Assembly (NCBI GenBank): GCA_965237575.1
Contig: CBDEGI010000003.1
Span: 744,001 to 808,000 of the forward strand
Origin: JAKZVK01 sp965237575
GTDB lineage: Bacteria; Acidobacteriota; Terriglobia; Bryobacterales; UBA6623
Direction: 5' to 3'
Length of the DNA: 64,000 bases
Shown: one piece after another, positions 50,405 through 59,695 of the stretch
How positions within the stretch are numbered: position 1 is the first letter of the stretch
How the letters are laid out: every line of letters starts with the position of its first letter
Translations under genes and position numbers: made by a program
Notes under the pieces: generated by a model
Seen by the model: only the letters and a program-made list of their open reading frames with translations
Databases searched by the model: none
What the model was told of the DNA's origin: nothing

Positions 50405-51367
50405 CTAGATGTCCGGGGCGCCATCCCGGAGCCGCTTCGCTAACCCGTTGTGTCTGGCAGCCTTGCCGGTGTCGCCGGCAGCCCCGTGGAGCCCGGCCAG
50501 CAGTCGGTGGATCTCGGCTTTCGCACGGCGATAATCTGTCGCCAGCGGACCGTTCTCTTTCACCCAATCGCGTTCGGAGAAAAGACGCACGGATGCGTCG
50601 GCCAACTCGATGCCGGCTTGGTAAGTCTTCTGCATCCGATGAATCTCGACCGCTTGGCCCAGCATTTGGATGAAGTGTACGGGAGATGAGAAGCGCCCAG
50701 CACGGAGCTCAGCCGTTAGCCTCGATAGCCTGGATGCGTAGTGGCTGGGGAACTGATCGCTCGCCAGGACGAACGCGGATCCATTCCAGCGGTAGATGCG
50801 GTCGTTCACTCCATAGTTCCTGATCCGATAGACGATCTCCCGGCGGCCGTCGCCGTCGAGGTCTTCGATCCTCAGTCCGTTCTGGCAATAGCCGCCGTCC
50901 CTCCAATCGCCAGTGATTCTCTGGATCGATCCCTCCGTCCAACGGAAGACCTCCAGGACCCCATTGCAACTGGCGCCAAACCTCGTGTAGCCGTAGATCT
51001 GCGGGCGGCCGTCGCCAATCGCGTCGAAGACACCCGACAGCGGCTTCCAAAAGCCCCAAGCCTCCTGAACTTCCGTGGACCAGAGCAAGCGATACGAGCC
51101 CGCGGCACCGGCGAGCAAGCTGATCGACGCCATAGGCTGAGGCGAATCGGCATTCTGCCCTTCCCTCGGAACCGTGTGGAAGATGACGACCTCGTCTGAG
51201 CCGTCGCCGTCGAGGTCCGCCCGGACGACATCCTGAGAGGGGTCCTCGATTTCCGCGCCCGCGGGAAGGTAGGCCGCCGGCTCAAGTCCTTCGGTCTGCG
51301 CCAACACCGCTTCGGCGACGGCGAGCAGGGACAAGATGACGAGTGCCACAAACCGCTCCCGTACCAT
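50405..51367 (-). CDS. Exported FG-GAP-type repeat protein
   Basis: 320 residues with a Sec signal (ERFVALVILSLLAVAEAVLA). Two calcium-binding FG-GAP/VCBS-like repeats are visible: RADLDGDGSDEVVIFHTV and IEDLDGDGRREIVYRIRN, with a further blade around VFDAIGDGRPQIYGYTR. The C-terminal third is helical (YQAGIELADASVRLFSERDW, YRRAKAEIHRLLAGLHGAAG). Probably periplasmic or cell surface. Its start is two bases downstream of the preceding minus-strand gene, so the two form an operon, and they may form one assembly. Confidence 0.75.
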   Translation of the reverse strand: MVRERFVALVILSLLAVAEAVLAQTEGLEPAAYLPAGAEIEDPSQDVVRADLDGDGSDEVVIFHTVPREGQNADSPQPMASISLLAGAAGSYRLLWSTEVQEAWGFWKPLSGVFDAIGDGRPQIYGYTRFGASCNGVLEVFRWTEGSIQRITGDWRDGGYCQNGLRIEDLDGDGRREIVYRIRNYGVNDRIYRWNGSAFVLASDQFPSHYASRLSRLTAELRAGRFSSPVHFIQMLGQAVEIHRMQKTYQAGIELADASVRLFSERDWVKENGPLATDYRRAKAEIHRLLAGLHGAAGDTGKAARHNGLAKRLRDGAPDI

Positions 51368-51369
51368 CT

Positions 51370-53163
51370 CTATTCAGGAGCCCCCAGCCGCACGCCATCA
51401 ACGCGAGAGAAAGCGTAAGAGGACGAGATAATCGACTCCAGCCTCTGCTCCAAAACGTCTCGCCCCTCCGGCGACAATTTTTCAGGCGCCCTCGCGGCGC
51501 CTTGCCGCAGAATCTCGTGGTAGTCGTCCGCGAACTTCTCCATCACACCGGAATCAGGCGGCGCTCCACTCACCCGCAAGCGATGCCGATACGCGTCCTG
51601 CTTTCGGCGGTGGGCGTCAAACTCCTCCTGGATCTCATCGAACGCTTTGAGGAGCGCTGCTTCGTCCGCCGCACTGAGCGATCGATGAAGCCCGGTACGC
51701 CGGGTCAATGGGGCAAGAACCGCGTTCCCGGAGGAGTCGAATCCACCCCCGGCCGAGCCAGAGAATGAAAGCAGTTGGAGGAACGCTTGTTCGCGCGTGA
51801 GCCGTCTGCGCTCGACAGGCCGTTCGCGGGTTACTTGACTGTAGCGCGCCGGCGCACGGAGGTTCTCCGCAAGAGGCGCGCTCCCCGGGAAGAGAGTCTC
51901 ATGCACCCGGCTCACCTCGTCTCGATTGCGGCGCCACCAATCTTCCCAGAAGCGAATCACGAAGGCCTCGTCTTCGGGGTCAAGCGGGAAGCGTTTAGGG
52001 CACCGCGACTCGATGTCCGGCAACCAGGCGGCGGGTACCACGTTCGGTTTCCGAGCGAGTCCGCGCAATGCCGTGCAGATCCCCGATAGCGCGACCGACC
52101 GAGTGGATTCGCTCGGACTGCCCAAGAGCACAAACTCGTACGGCAGTGCGTCCAAGGTCTTCGCCCGGCTGAGTAGGCTAACGGCGTTCTGCTCAAGCCC
52201 TGGGAAGAGCACATCGGAGAGCGCCAGCCGGCCTATGATCACGATGCTTTCCGCTCCCTGAGGCGGGGCGATTCTCAAAAGCGCAGAGCTGACTTGCCCG
52301 GCGTCGAGCGTCGGAGCCAGGGTCTCGAGTTCCGCCTCGATGGTACTGAGAAGATCAGTTCGGCCCGTTCGCAGCAGCCCGGCCAGACCGATCACACGCA
52401 CATTGGCCAAGGGCGAGCTCGACAACCAATCGTAGGCGTCAACCGTCTCCTCCATCTCCATTCCCCACAGAACCGTGCTGATACTCATAAAGGCCAACTG
52501 CCCTTCGGTGGCACGCAGGCTTGTCCCTCCTGAGGGCGATACCGTCCGTTTCGGGTTCAGGCCGTCGCCTTCCTTTTGTGCCAGCCACGCCAACGCACCC
52601 GCGAGTTCCGCGCCAAGCATGGTCTGCCAGGAAGCGTCAGGGGACGGCACGATCGCCATCGCCTGTGCTCCATCGGGCAAAGACAAGACGGTGCAACGGA
52701 ACCGATGGGGCCCACAACCGATCTGCAGCGGACGATAGCTGTGATCGTCACGGCGCAACAGCCATAGCCCATGCTCCTCCGCAACGACGGTGGTCTGTTG
52801 GGGACTCTCGTGGAACCCCGGCTTGTAGCTCCATCGCAGAGACAGTCGGTCACCGGCGCCCGCGTCGCCGCGAAGCACGCGCCTCACCAGGAGTTGGCCC
52901 TGAACCTCGACCCTCTCAACGAGATCGACCGCCGAGGCGTCCGATAGACGGCCGATGACAATCAGGTCGGCATCGCGAAAGTTCTCTTGAACCGACCAAC
53001 CCCACGATGTCCGGGCTGCAACCACCATCGCGAGAACGACAGCAACAGCGCAAACGCGATCAAGGAATGCCAAGGTTGCTCCTATTTCCGCCCAAGAACG
53101 GGAGTCTTCGCAAGCGTCATCGCGGGATGTCGTTTCGAACAGCAACCCAATTGTACGATTCAT
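51370..53163 (-). CDS. Exported protein of unknown function, HEAT-like middle
   Basis: 597 residues. A hydrophobic helix is at about 33–50 (VCAVAVVLAMVVAARTSWGW) after a 30-residue N-terminus, so the true start may lie downstream of 53163. The N-terminal domain (FRDADLIVIGRLSDASAVDL, VRRVLRGDAGAGDRLSLRWS) resembles small beta-barrel domains of exported proteins that describe metal or phosphate binding, but this is weak. The middle part (about 230–400) has helical repeats (LANVRVIGLAGLLRTGRTDL). The C-terminal part is helical and charged. I do not recognise the family. It overlaps no neighbour and is two bases from the FG-GAP gene. Confidence 0.6.
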   Translation of the reverse strand: MNRTIGLLFETTSRDDACEDSRSWAEIGATLAFLDRVCAVAVVLAMVVAARTSWGWSVQENFRDADLIVIGRLSDASAVDLVERVEVQGQLLVRRVLRGDAGAGDRLSLRWSYKPGFHESPQQTTVVAEEHGLWLLRRDDHSYRPLQIGCGPHRFRCTVLSLPDGAQAMAIVPSPDASWQTMLGAELAGALAWLAQKEGDGLNPKRTVSPSGGTSLRATEGQLAFMSISTVLWGMEMEETVDAYDWLSSSPLANVRVIGLAGLLRTGRTDLLSTIEAELETLAPTLDAGQVSSALLRIAPPQGAESIVIIGRLALSDVLFPGLEQNAVSLLSRAKTLDALPYEFVLLGSPSESTRSVALSGICTALRGLARKPNVVPAAWLPDIESRCPKRFPLDPEDEAFVIRFWEDWWRRNRDEVSRVHETLFPGSAPLAENLRAPARYSQVTRERPVERRRLTREQAFLQLLSFSGSAGGGFDSSGNAVLAPLTRRTGLHRSLSAADEAALLKAFDEIQEEFDAHRRKQDAYRHRLRVSGAPPDSGVMEKFADDYHEILRQGAARAPEKLSPEGRDVLEQRLESIISSSYAFSRVDGVRLGAPE

Positions 53164-53229
53164 TTCCGCCGGCGAGTGAACACTAGGGTATGTTCTCGAA
53201 CCATCGACGGTTTCTTAGCCGGATCGGAC

Positions 53230-55386
53230 TCAGCCGGAATGACGGCTGTTCAGGTGACGGAGTTCTGTTAATAGGAAATCGACGTCCAGGAAGGCGTCGT
53301 GCCCGTAGCGAACCCAGCGAAGTTTGCCGGCCCTATCGATTAGGGCCGTCATCTTGAGCGGAGCGTCCTCGAAGTCGTCCCAGGCGCTGAACTGGCGGTG
53401 AATCGACCACTCGGGGTCACGAACGACCGCCGAATCGAGTGGCGCTGGCGGCTCTTTGCCGTGCCACTGCAGGGCAACGACAATCACGTCGGTTTGTTCT
53501 GCTTCAAGTTCGCTGAGTCGGTCCCAGATCGACGCAAGCTGCTTGGAGCAGTCAGCGCAGTCGGGACCGGGAACGAAGGCCAGCAACGTATTTCGCTTAC
53601 TTGAAACATCACCTTCGGCATCACCGGGCTTCGGCAACGGAGGGCTTGCGAACGGCACCCATTTGGGTGGGCCAAATCGATCGAGGTCATTAGCTCCGTA
53701 GGAGAGCCCCCCCTCTCTGGGGTCGGGGGCCACATCCATCTTCAGTCCCATTCGTTCTGCCGCTTCCGTCGCGGCACGAAAGCCGGCAAGATCTCCATCA
53801 GCCTGCGAGTACACCCAGAGCAGTCGAGAGTACGCCGCCTGCGCTTCTGTCGTGTCGTCCAACTCGGCGTAGGCTCGAACGAGTCCCGAAAGGCACAGCC
53901 CATCGTTGGGCACGAGTTCGAGTCCCCGTCGAAAGGCCTCGGCGGCCAGCCCGGGATTGCGGTGTTCCAGGTACTGATCGCCCAAGACCGCGTAGAGGAA
54001 TCGCGGATACATCGGCGGGTCATTCCAACGTCTTCGAAGATCCGCCTCCATTTCGGCTGCCTTCGCGAGTTGGTTCAAGCCGCCCAGTATGTCGCTCTTC
54101 GCGATCGTCAGCTGCGCGTCGAGTTCGGCCACATGGACCGCATACTCGCGCTTGAGACGTGCATCACCGTTCTTCTCAACGGTCTCTTTGAGTCCGCTCA
54201 ATCGCTCTTGCCGCTCGCGAGCCGAAGCAAGATCCCCCAGCCCCCAGTGGGCCAGGCTCTCCACGTACTCGCGAGCCACTCGATCCACGATGTCGTCGGT
54301 CCATGCGATCGTCCCGGACTCCAGCAACGACTCCCAGCGTTCAAACGTTGCCAGCGCTCGCAGCAGGGCCGTCTTACCGACAAGCCGCGGCCTCCACCGT
54401 CGCGCATGCCTCGACTCCGGGTCGAGCGGCTGTCTCAGGAGCTCGCGTGCTCCCGCAATCGCGGCGCGGGCCATGCCCCGTTGTTCCCGCAGGTAGCAAA
54501 GATAGTTGCGGTTGTGTCCGTAGTTCCACGAGTCGAAAGGCATGAGCCGTTTGTCACGGATGTACTTTAGCTCGGCTCGGTCGGCCGCCTCCATCGCGAT
54601 TTGCGCGTCCGGCCACAGGCCCAGCGCGCTCATGATGTGCCCAGGCATGTGCATCAAGTGCCCCGACGCAGTCACGGTCCGCGACAGCGCCCGTGCACTG
54701 TCCACGACATCTGCCGACTGTCGGCCGTCCCACATGTGAATGCGATAGTGATGTGCGCCAAGATGGTTGGGGTCGCTGCGAAGCACCTGCTGAAGCATCG
54801 TCTCGGCGCCATGCCCGCCGCCCGCTGCGCGCCAAGCGTAGAGCGTTCTAGCTTCGATGTCGTTCGGGTACTCGAATAGCAGTTGATCGAGCCGACTCTG
54901 CCACGCCCGCCGCTGCGCTCCGCTGTCGGAGGCGACTGTGGGGTCGAGGCCGAGCCGCGCCTCCCAGGCCTCGATGTAGCCCCGTTCTCTCGCCGAAACG
55001 GCCGCTTTGTGTTTGGCGGCCTCGCGGATCAGCGCCTTCTGCAGATCCTCGGGCACGCCCCTAACCTGAGCGAGCCCCCAATAGGCCATGGCGCAGTCCG
55101 GGTCGAGCTTGAGCACCCAGCGGAAAGTACGCTTCGCCTCGTAGTACTCGAATGCATGTAACTGCGTGATGCCTTGATCCATCCAGCCCTGGACATCGGG
55201 ATCAGAAGTTGTGATGGGGAAATGGACCGGCCGCAGGCCTTCGATGCGCCAGGGCTTCTGATAGGGCCCGCCCTGCATGACCTCTCTCAGCAGGTCGCGG
55301 CGTTCGTCGGCCGGCCCATCGGCCCATGCCATGGACAGTGCGACACTGGCGGTTACAACGCACCCCATCAGAGTCCGTCGCTTCAT
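53230..55386 (-). CDS. Exported TPR protein with C-terminal redoxin domain
   Basis: 718 residues. A short signal (MKRRTLMGCVVTASVALSMA) is followed by long TPR-like helical repeats (about 60–560), with phrases seen in exported tetratricopeptide proteins such as RTFRWVLKLDPDCAMAYWGL, LMHMPGHIMSALG and SWNYGHNRNYLCYLREQRG. The last 140 residues form a thioredoxin-like redoxin domain: NTLLAFVPGPDCADCSKQLA (the CADC pair), VIVVALQWHGKEPPA, MTALIDRAGKLRWVRYGHD. The CxxC pair sits where a disulfide-exchanging site belongs. A periplasmic role in thiol exchange or substrate delivery is inferred. It stands alone with 66 bases to the next gene. Confidence 0.78.
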   Translation of the reverse strand: MKRRTLMGCVVTASVALSMAWADGPADERRDLLREVMQGGPYQKPWRIEGLRPVHFPITTSDPDVQGWMDQGITQLHAFEYYEAKRTFRWVLKLDPDCAMAYWGLAQVRGVPEDLQKALIREAAKHKAAVSARERGYIEAWEARLGLDPTVASDSGAQRRAWQSRLDQLLFEYPNDIEARTLYAWRAAGGGHGAETMLQQVLRSDPNHLGAHHYRIHMWDGRQSADVVDSARALSRTVTASGHLMHMPGHIMSALGLWPDAQIAMEAADRAELKYIRDKRLMPFDSWNYGHNRNYLCYLREQRGMARAAIAGARELLRQPLDPESRHARRWRPRLVGKTALLRALATFERWESLLESGTIAWTDDIVDRVAREYVESLAHWGLGDLASARERQERLSGLKETVEKNGDARLKREYAVHVAELDAQLTIAKSDILGGLNQLAKAAEMEADLRRRWNDPPMYPRFLYAVLGDQYLEHRNPGLAAEAFRRGLELVPNDGLCLSGLVRAYAELDDTTEAQAAYSRLLWVYSQADGDLAGFRAATEAAERMGLKMDVAPDPREGGLSYGANDLDRFGPPKWVPFASPPLPKPGDAEGDVSSKRNTLLAFVPGPDCADCSKQLASIWDRLSELEAEQTDVIVVALQWHGKEPPAPLDSAVVRDPEWSIHRQFSAWDDFEDAPLKMTALIDRAGKLRWVRYGHDAFLDVDFLLTELRHLNSRHSG

Positions 55387-55438
55387 GGTGCTTCGATTCT
55401 AGCGAGGTTTGCCGGCACAGCCGACGGGTGGCGGCACT

Positions 55439-55487
55439 TGTGGAGTAGGTCTCCAGGTTGCCGAGAACCGATTCCTCCGTTCTCAGG
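55439..55487. repeat. REP family 1, degenerate single arm
   Basis: TTGTGGAGTAGGTCTCCAGG and the continuation TTGCCGAGAACCGATTCCTC match one arm of the family at 33499 and 44636 with several changes. No inverted second arm follows. It lies between divergent genes upstream of 55595. Confidence 0.6.
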
Positions 55488-55594
55488 CCCGCGAAGCGGC
55501 ACTCTCGTGACTCACAGCAAACCGGCTCCGGCTGGCAAACCAAGCCTCGCCAAAGCAGCGAATCCCTACTTTTGCAGTTACAATAGCAACCAGC

Positions 55595-57346
55595 ATGCAA
55601 GAGGGCTTCGCGGGTGCGGCGGGGCGACCTGTTCTCGGGTTCAGCCTCCGGCTCCTCCCCGCGCTGGCCCTCCCCGCATCACTGCTCCTTGCACCGCTGC
55701 TGTTCACCGCGCTACCGGCGTTCTCCCAGCGCACCCAGCTACTCAGAAATCCTCCACTCTCGGATCAGTATTCCTACGCGCGCCACTACATACCCGGCGA
55801 GGTGGACGAGTACGAGATCCGCGCCCGCACCGAGGGACGTGACGCCGAGCTGATTGCGATCACGTCGCACGAGACGATTCTCATCGATGGCGTGCCCCAT
55901 GAGCGCGTAAACTGGTTGCGCGTCACCGGGTCTCAGAGGGGTGATCTCACCAGCCTGTTGAAGCTCGTCCCGCCGCATGACATCTCACTCCATTCCGAGG
56001 GCAAGCTGGAGCTTTTCACGCCTCCGGCGGACCCGCTCATCGTCCAGCTCGCCACCGATCTCTACACCTTCTGGCACACTCTGAGCGCGCGGGCCGGCAT
56101 AGCTCACCTACGCCGCGTCGGAGACGAGCACGACAATCCCGAGCCGCTGACCGGCAACTTCGCGGACGAAGACGAGTTCCTGGTCGGTGAGGACATCTAT
56201 GCACAGCGTTTGCGATTCGTCTCCCTCGACGCAACCGTCGCCACCTACGAGGCCGACGCGTTGTCCCCGCCCGAGCCCGCCATCAAGCTGCATCGTGCGT
56301 GGATGCAGCCGTCCGTCTGCAACGGCAAGCCCAACAACTTCCAGATGGTGCAGCGGCAGGAGCACGGATTCCTCGTCTCGTGGGGTTGCGAGCAGTTCCG
56401 TATCGCCTCCGAGGTGGATCGCAAAAGCGGCCGTATCCTGTCGGCTTCCATGGAAGACGAACTGCACTGGCGCGTGAAATTGTGCTCGGACGACCAGCTT
56501 ACCGATTGCATCGACCGCCCCGACTTCACCCAGCGCCGTCAGGTATCGCTCACGCTCAGGCCGCGCCACGACCTGCCGAGCGCCGACCGCCTAAAGATCA
56601 ACTTTGCCGATAGCCTTCCGTACGTACTGATTTTCGCCGGCGGCTTTCAGATGGGCTGCGTCGCCGGCGACTCAGACTGCTACACGGAAGAAAGGCCTCG
56701 CCACCCCATCGCGATCAGCAAGCCGTTCTGGATCGGGCAAACGGAAGTGACGGTCGCGGCGTTCGAGCGTTTCTGCGAGCAGACCGGCCGCGCCATGCCC
56801 GTCGAGCCGGGCAGCGGAGAGATGCCCGGCTTCAACCCCGGTTGGCAGTTCAAAGACCATCCGATGGTGAAGGTGAGCTGGCGACAGGCGAGTGATTATT
56901 GCGCATGGAGCGGCGGCCGTCTGCCCACCGAAGCCGAGTGGGAATACGCCGCGCGCGGGGGCGCCTACGGCTTGAAGTACCCCTGGGGCAACGACCGCTC
57001 GCACGACGAAGCCAACTTCTGGAAGACCGGCGGACGCGATCAGTGGAAGCACACCGCGCCCGTCGCCAGCTTCCCTGCCAACGGCTTCGGCCTCCACGAC
57101 ATGGCGGGCAATGTCTACGAATGGGTGGCCGATTGGTACGGCGAGAACTACTACCAGCGCTCGCCCGCCGCCGATCCGCGTGGACCCACCCGCGGCGCCC
57201 AGCGTGTCGCCCGCGGGGGGCCGGGGTTCATCAACCCTCGCATCCTGCGCATTTCCAGCCGCCTCCGTGTCGAGCCGGACGCCCGCCGCATCTACCTCGG
57301 CTTCCGCTGTGCCCAGGACGGGTCGCCCCAGCAGATGGACCGGTGA
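55595..57346 (+). CDS. Exported protein with formylglycine-enzyme fold, catalytic Cys absent
   Basis: 583 residues with a signal (LLPALALPASLLLAPLLFTA, about 18–48). The N-terminal half (about 50–335) is an unassigned beta-rich domain. From about 345 a complete FGE-sulfatase/SUMF1-type fold follows: FAGGFQMGCVAGDSDCYTEE, FWIGQTEVTVAAFERFCEQT, MVKVSWRQASDYCAWSGGRL, PTEAEWEYAARGG, FGLHDMAGNVYEWVADWYG, RVARGGPGFINPRILRISSR. The active Cys pair of true FGE in the RGGSWxCxxxxCR segment is missing (GGPGFINPRIL), so it is not a sulfatase activator; the fold is also used for binding and other chemistry. It is convergent with the next gene. Confidence 0.82.
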   Translation: MQEGFAGAAGRPVLGFSLRLLPALALPASLLLAPLLFTALPAFSQRTQLLRNPPLSDQYSYARHYIPGEVDEYEIRARTEGRDAELIAITSHETILIDGVPHERVNWLRVTGSQRGDLTSLLKLVPPHDISLHSEGKLELFTPPADPLIVQLATDLYTFWHTLSARAGIAHLRRVGDEHDNPEPLTGNFADEDEFLVGEDIYAQRLRFVSLDATVATYEADALSPPEPAIKLHRAWMQPSVCNGKPNNFQMVQRQEHGFLVSWGCEQFRIASEVDRKSGRILSASMEDELHWRVKLCSDDQLTDCIDRPDFTQRRQVSLTLRPRHDLPSADRLKINFADSLPYVLIFAGGFQMGCVAGDSDCYTEERPRHPIAISKPFWIGQTEVTVAAFERFCEQTGRAMPVEPGSGEMPGFNPGWQFKDHPMVKVSWRQASDYCAWSGGRLPTEAEWEYAARGGAYGLKYPWGNDRSHDEANFWKTGGRDQWKHTAPVASFPANGFGLHDMAGNVYEWVADWYGENYYQRSPAADPRGPTRGAQRVARGGPGFINPRILRISSRLRVEPDARRIYLGFRCAQDGSPQQMDR

Positions 57347-57350
57347 AGCC

Positions 57351-57371
57351 GGGCTAGCCCTGGGCTAGCCC
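57351..57371. repeat. Two copies of a 10-bp palindrome between convergent genes
   Basis: GGGCTAGCCC occurs at 57351–57360 and again at 57362–57371, one base apart, between the ends of two convergent genes (57346 and 57365). The pair could form a hairpin acting on both transcripts, but there is no T tract. Minor feature. Confidence 0.5.
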
Positions 57372-58009
57372 GCGAGGCCTTGCCCTCCTCGTAGGACCCT
57401 ATTCCCCTGCGCTCGTGACCCAACAGCCCGCCGATAGCAATAATCAAACAGCAACTGCCACTCGATCCGCTGCGCTTCTAGCAACGCCCCCTCCATCTCG
57501 GGCGCGCCGCCGTGCCTCACAGCCTCGCACTGGTCGACTAACCAAAAGGCGTCCCAGTCGGAGCGGCCCCCTACCGCTGCGCGCAAGCTCTCCCACCTGG
57601 AGTCACCGGCGGCTCCCCACTGCTCGAGCGCCGCCTCACGCAGCACCGGAAACACCTCGTGACTCGGCACCTTGCGGAACCAGTATTTCGCGTTGCTGAA
57701 GTCGGGCTCTTGGCGGTGCATGATGCCGTGAAGAAAGCTGCCCGTCGTAGAGTGGATGCTTTGGGAAATCGTGTGCGAACGGTCGAGATCGGAGAAGTAG
57801 AGGAATAAGGCGCTCTGCACGCAGTCCGCGAACTCCGGGGAGGCAACCTCGCCCTCGGCGAACAACTTCTCCGCCGGGTTGCCAGTCAGCAAATCGAGCC
57901 CGTCCCCTTGCAACGGCCCCCGCGGCGCCAGCGGCATCAACCGCTCACCTCCTTCATGGGGTCGCAAGATGGCTTGCACTTTCGAACTGTAATCTTCGAG
58001 GCGAAACAT
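57365..58009 (-). CDS. Conserved hypothetical protein
   Basis: 214 residues from the ATG at 58009, supported by GGAGG seven bases upstream (the open frame runs to 58087). No signal or membrane helix. The recognisable features are FADCVQSALFLYFSDLDRSH, HSTTGSFLHGIMHRQEPDFS and SNAKYWFRKVPSHEVFPVLR, with a cluster of histidines that could bind metal. It resembles proteins annotated only as hypothetical in Acidobacteria. It lies beside the acid-sugar dehydratase, 235 bases divergent. The function is unknown; a hydrolase or isomerase role is conceivable from context. Confidence 0.6.
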   Translation of the reverse strand: MFRLEDYSSKVQAILRPHEGGERLMPLAPRGPLQGDGLDLLTGNPAEKLFAEGEVASPEFADCVQSALFLYFSDLDRSHTISQSIHSTTGSFLHGIMHRQEPDFSNAKYWFRKVPSHEVFPVLREAALEQWGAAGDSRWESLRAAVGGRSDWDAFWLVDQCEAVRHGGAPEMEGALLEAQRIEWQLLFDYCYRRAVGSRAQGNRVLRGGQGLAG

Positions 58010-58244
58010 GACTCCTCCGAGACCGAGCCCGCAACGCCAGTGACGGATACCCAGCGTTCGATGGCAGTCGGATTCCCGGCCGCTCACGTGTGTTCGGGAC
58101 TCGCTTGTTTCAGTGGCGCACAGCTCCTTGAAAACCCGACGCGTTTGTTCAGTGTAGAGGCGTCAAACCGCACGCGCCAGAACCGGTTCGACCGCCGACT
58201 TGAGAACTCCCGCGCCGTAACACACAGGACGCTACAATCCCCTC

Positions 58245-59471
58245 ATGAAACGTCGATCCCTGCTGCAGTCCTCGATCCTCGGCGCCGGCGCGCTGCTCGG
58301 CGGCCGCTCGCCCGCGCGGGCCGCCGTGCCCAAGATGAAGATCACCCGCATCCGCTACTACCGCTCCCCCGACGGACGGCCCATCTTCAACCAAAGCTCC
58401 AACATCGTTACCGTCGAAACCGACCAGGGCATCACCGGCATCGGCGAGGGCGGCTCGAAGGACACCGTCGAGCAACTGGCCGCCATGCTGATCGGCGAAG
58501 ACCCCTCGCGCATCGAGCACCTGTGGCAGATCATGTACCGCGGCTACTTCTATCCGCCCGGACGCGAGAAGGTCCACGCCCTCGGCGCGCTCGACCTCGC
58601 TTTGTGGGACATCAAGGGCAAGGCGCTCGGCGTCCCCGTGCACGCCCTGCTCGGCGGGCTGACGCGCGACCACATCGAGTGCTACTCGACTGGCTTCCCC
58701 AACGCCGGCAGTCTCAAGGAAACGGCGCGCGCCTGCATCGAATTCGGCTTCCGCGCCTTCCGCACCAGCGTCGCCGGTCCCGGCCGCGACTCCACAGAGC
58801 CCTTCATCTCGCAGCGCATGGTTGACGAAACCTACCGCCTGTGCCAACAGATCCGCGAGGGCGTCGGCGACAACGGCGACTGGGCCATCGACTACCACAC
58901 CCGGCTCGACCTCTCCGACGCCGTCCGCTTGAGCAGCCTGATCGAAGACCTGACGCCCTACTTCGTCGAAGACCTGATCCGCTCGGAGAACCCCGGCGTC
59001 TATCGTGAGCTGCGCCAGCAGGTGAAGGTCCCCATCGCCGTCGGCGAGCACTTCGGCGACCGCTGGGACGTGAACGAACTCATCGAGGGCCGCTTGATCG
59101 ACTACTCCCGCGTCTCGATCCCCAACTCCGGCGGCATCACTGAGTTCATGAAGCTGGCCGCCATATGCGAGACGCACTACGTCGGCCTCACCCCCCACTT
59201 CACCGGACCGATCTCCGAAGCCGCCCTAGTGCACTGCTGCGGCTGCTTCTCCGGACCGGTCTTGATGGAGATGACCGGCGACGGCACCCGCAAGCACGCC
59301 CATCTGCCCGTGGTCTACGACTTCCGCGACGGCAAAATGTGGCCCAACGACCGCCCCGGCCTCGGCGTCGAATTCGACGCCTCCCAGGCGGAACAGATCG
59401 CCGAGATCACCGAGCACAGCCGCCCCATCCCGATCTACCACCGCCCCGACGGCTCCGTCACCAACTGGTAA
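58245..59471 (+). CDS. Enolase-superfamily (mandelate racemase-like) acid-sugar dehydratase, Tat-exported
   Basis: 408 residues with a Tat leader (MKRRSLLQSSILGAGALLGG). The capping domain is followed by the TIM barrel: GYFYPPGREKVHALGALDLA, LWDIKGKALGVPVHALLGG, FGFRAFRTSVAG. Metal ligands are visible in AIDYHTRLD (Asp), YFVEDLIRSEN (Glu) and IAVGEHFGD (Glu). The His of LTPHFTGP matches the His/Asp base of galactonate/mannonate-type dehydratases. It likely dehydrates an acid sugar; an exported copy is unusual. The Nramp-like gene (ending 59696) is convergent, and a sugar isomerase follows further on. Confidence 0.85.
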   Translation: MKRRSLLQSSILGAGALLGGRSPARAAVPKMKITRIRYYRSPDGRPIFNQSSNIVTVETDQGITGIGEGGSKDTVEQLAAMLIGEDPSRIEHLWQIMYRGYFYPPGREKVHALGALDLALWDIKGKALGVPVHALLGGLTRDHIECYSTGFPNAGSLKETARACIEFGFRAFRTSVAGPGRDSTEPFISQRMVDETYRLCQQIREGVGDNGDWAIDYHTRLDLSDAVRLSSLIEDLTPYFVEDLIRSENPGVYRELRQQVKVPIAVGEHFGDRWDVNELIEGRLIDYSRVSIPNSGGITEFMKLAAICETHYVGLTPHFTGPISEAALVHCCGCFSGPVLMEMTGDGTRKHAHLPVVYDFRDGKMWPNDRPGLGVEFDASQAEQIAEITEHSRPIPIYHRPDGSVTNW

Positions 59472-59695
59472 TCCACGCTGCCGCATTCCGGGGTTGCCTA
59501 TAGGAAAGCCGGCCCCGCGACGGCAACAGTCGAGGCAAGGCATGCCGTACCCGCGTTTAATCTAGTGAGTGCTGTCTTGGGCGCGCTCGGTGACGTGGCG
59601 CCGCCGCTGCCAGCAGCGAAGCGCTCAGGGCAAGCTAAATTCCCTTCCCAAGAGCACCCTCTTTGCCTCCCCCTCTCAGAGAGGGCCTTGGTCCG

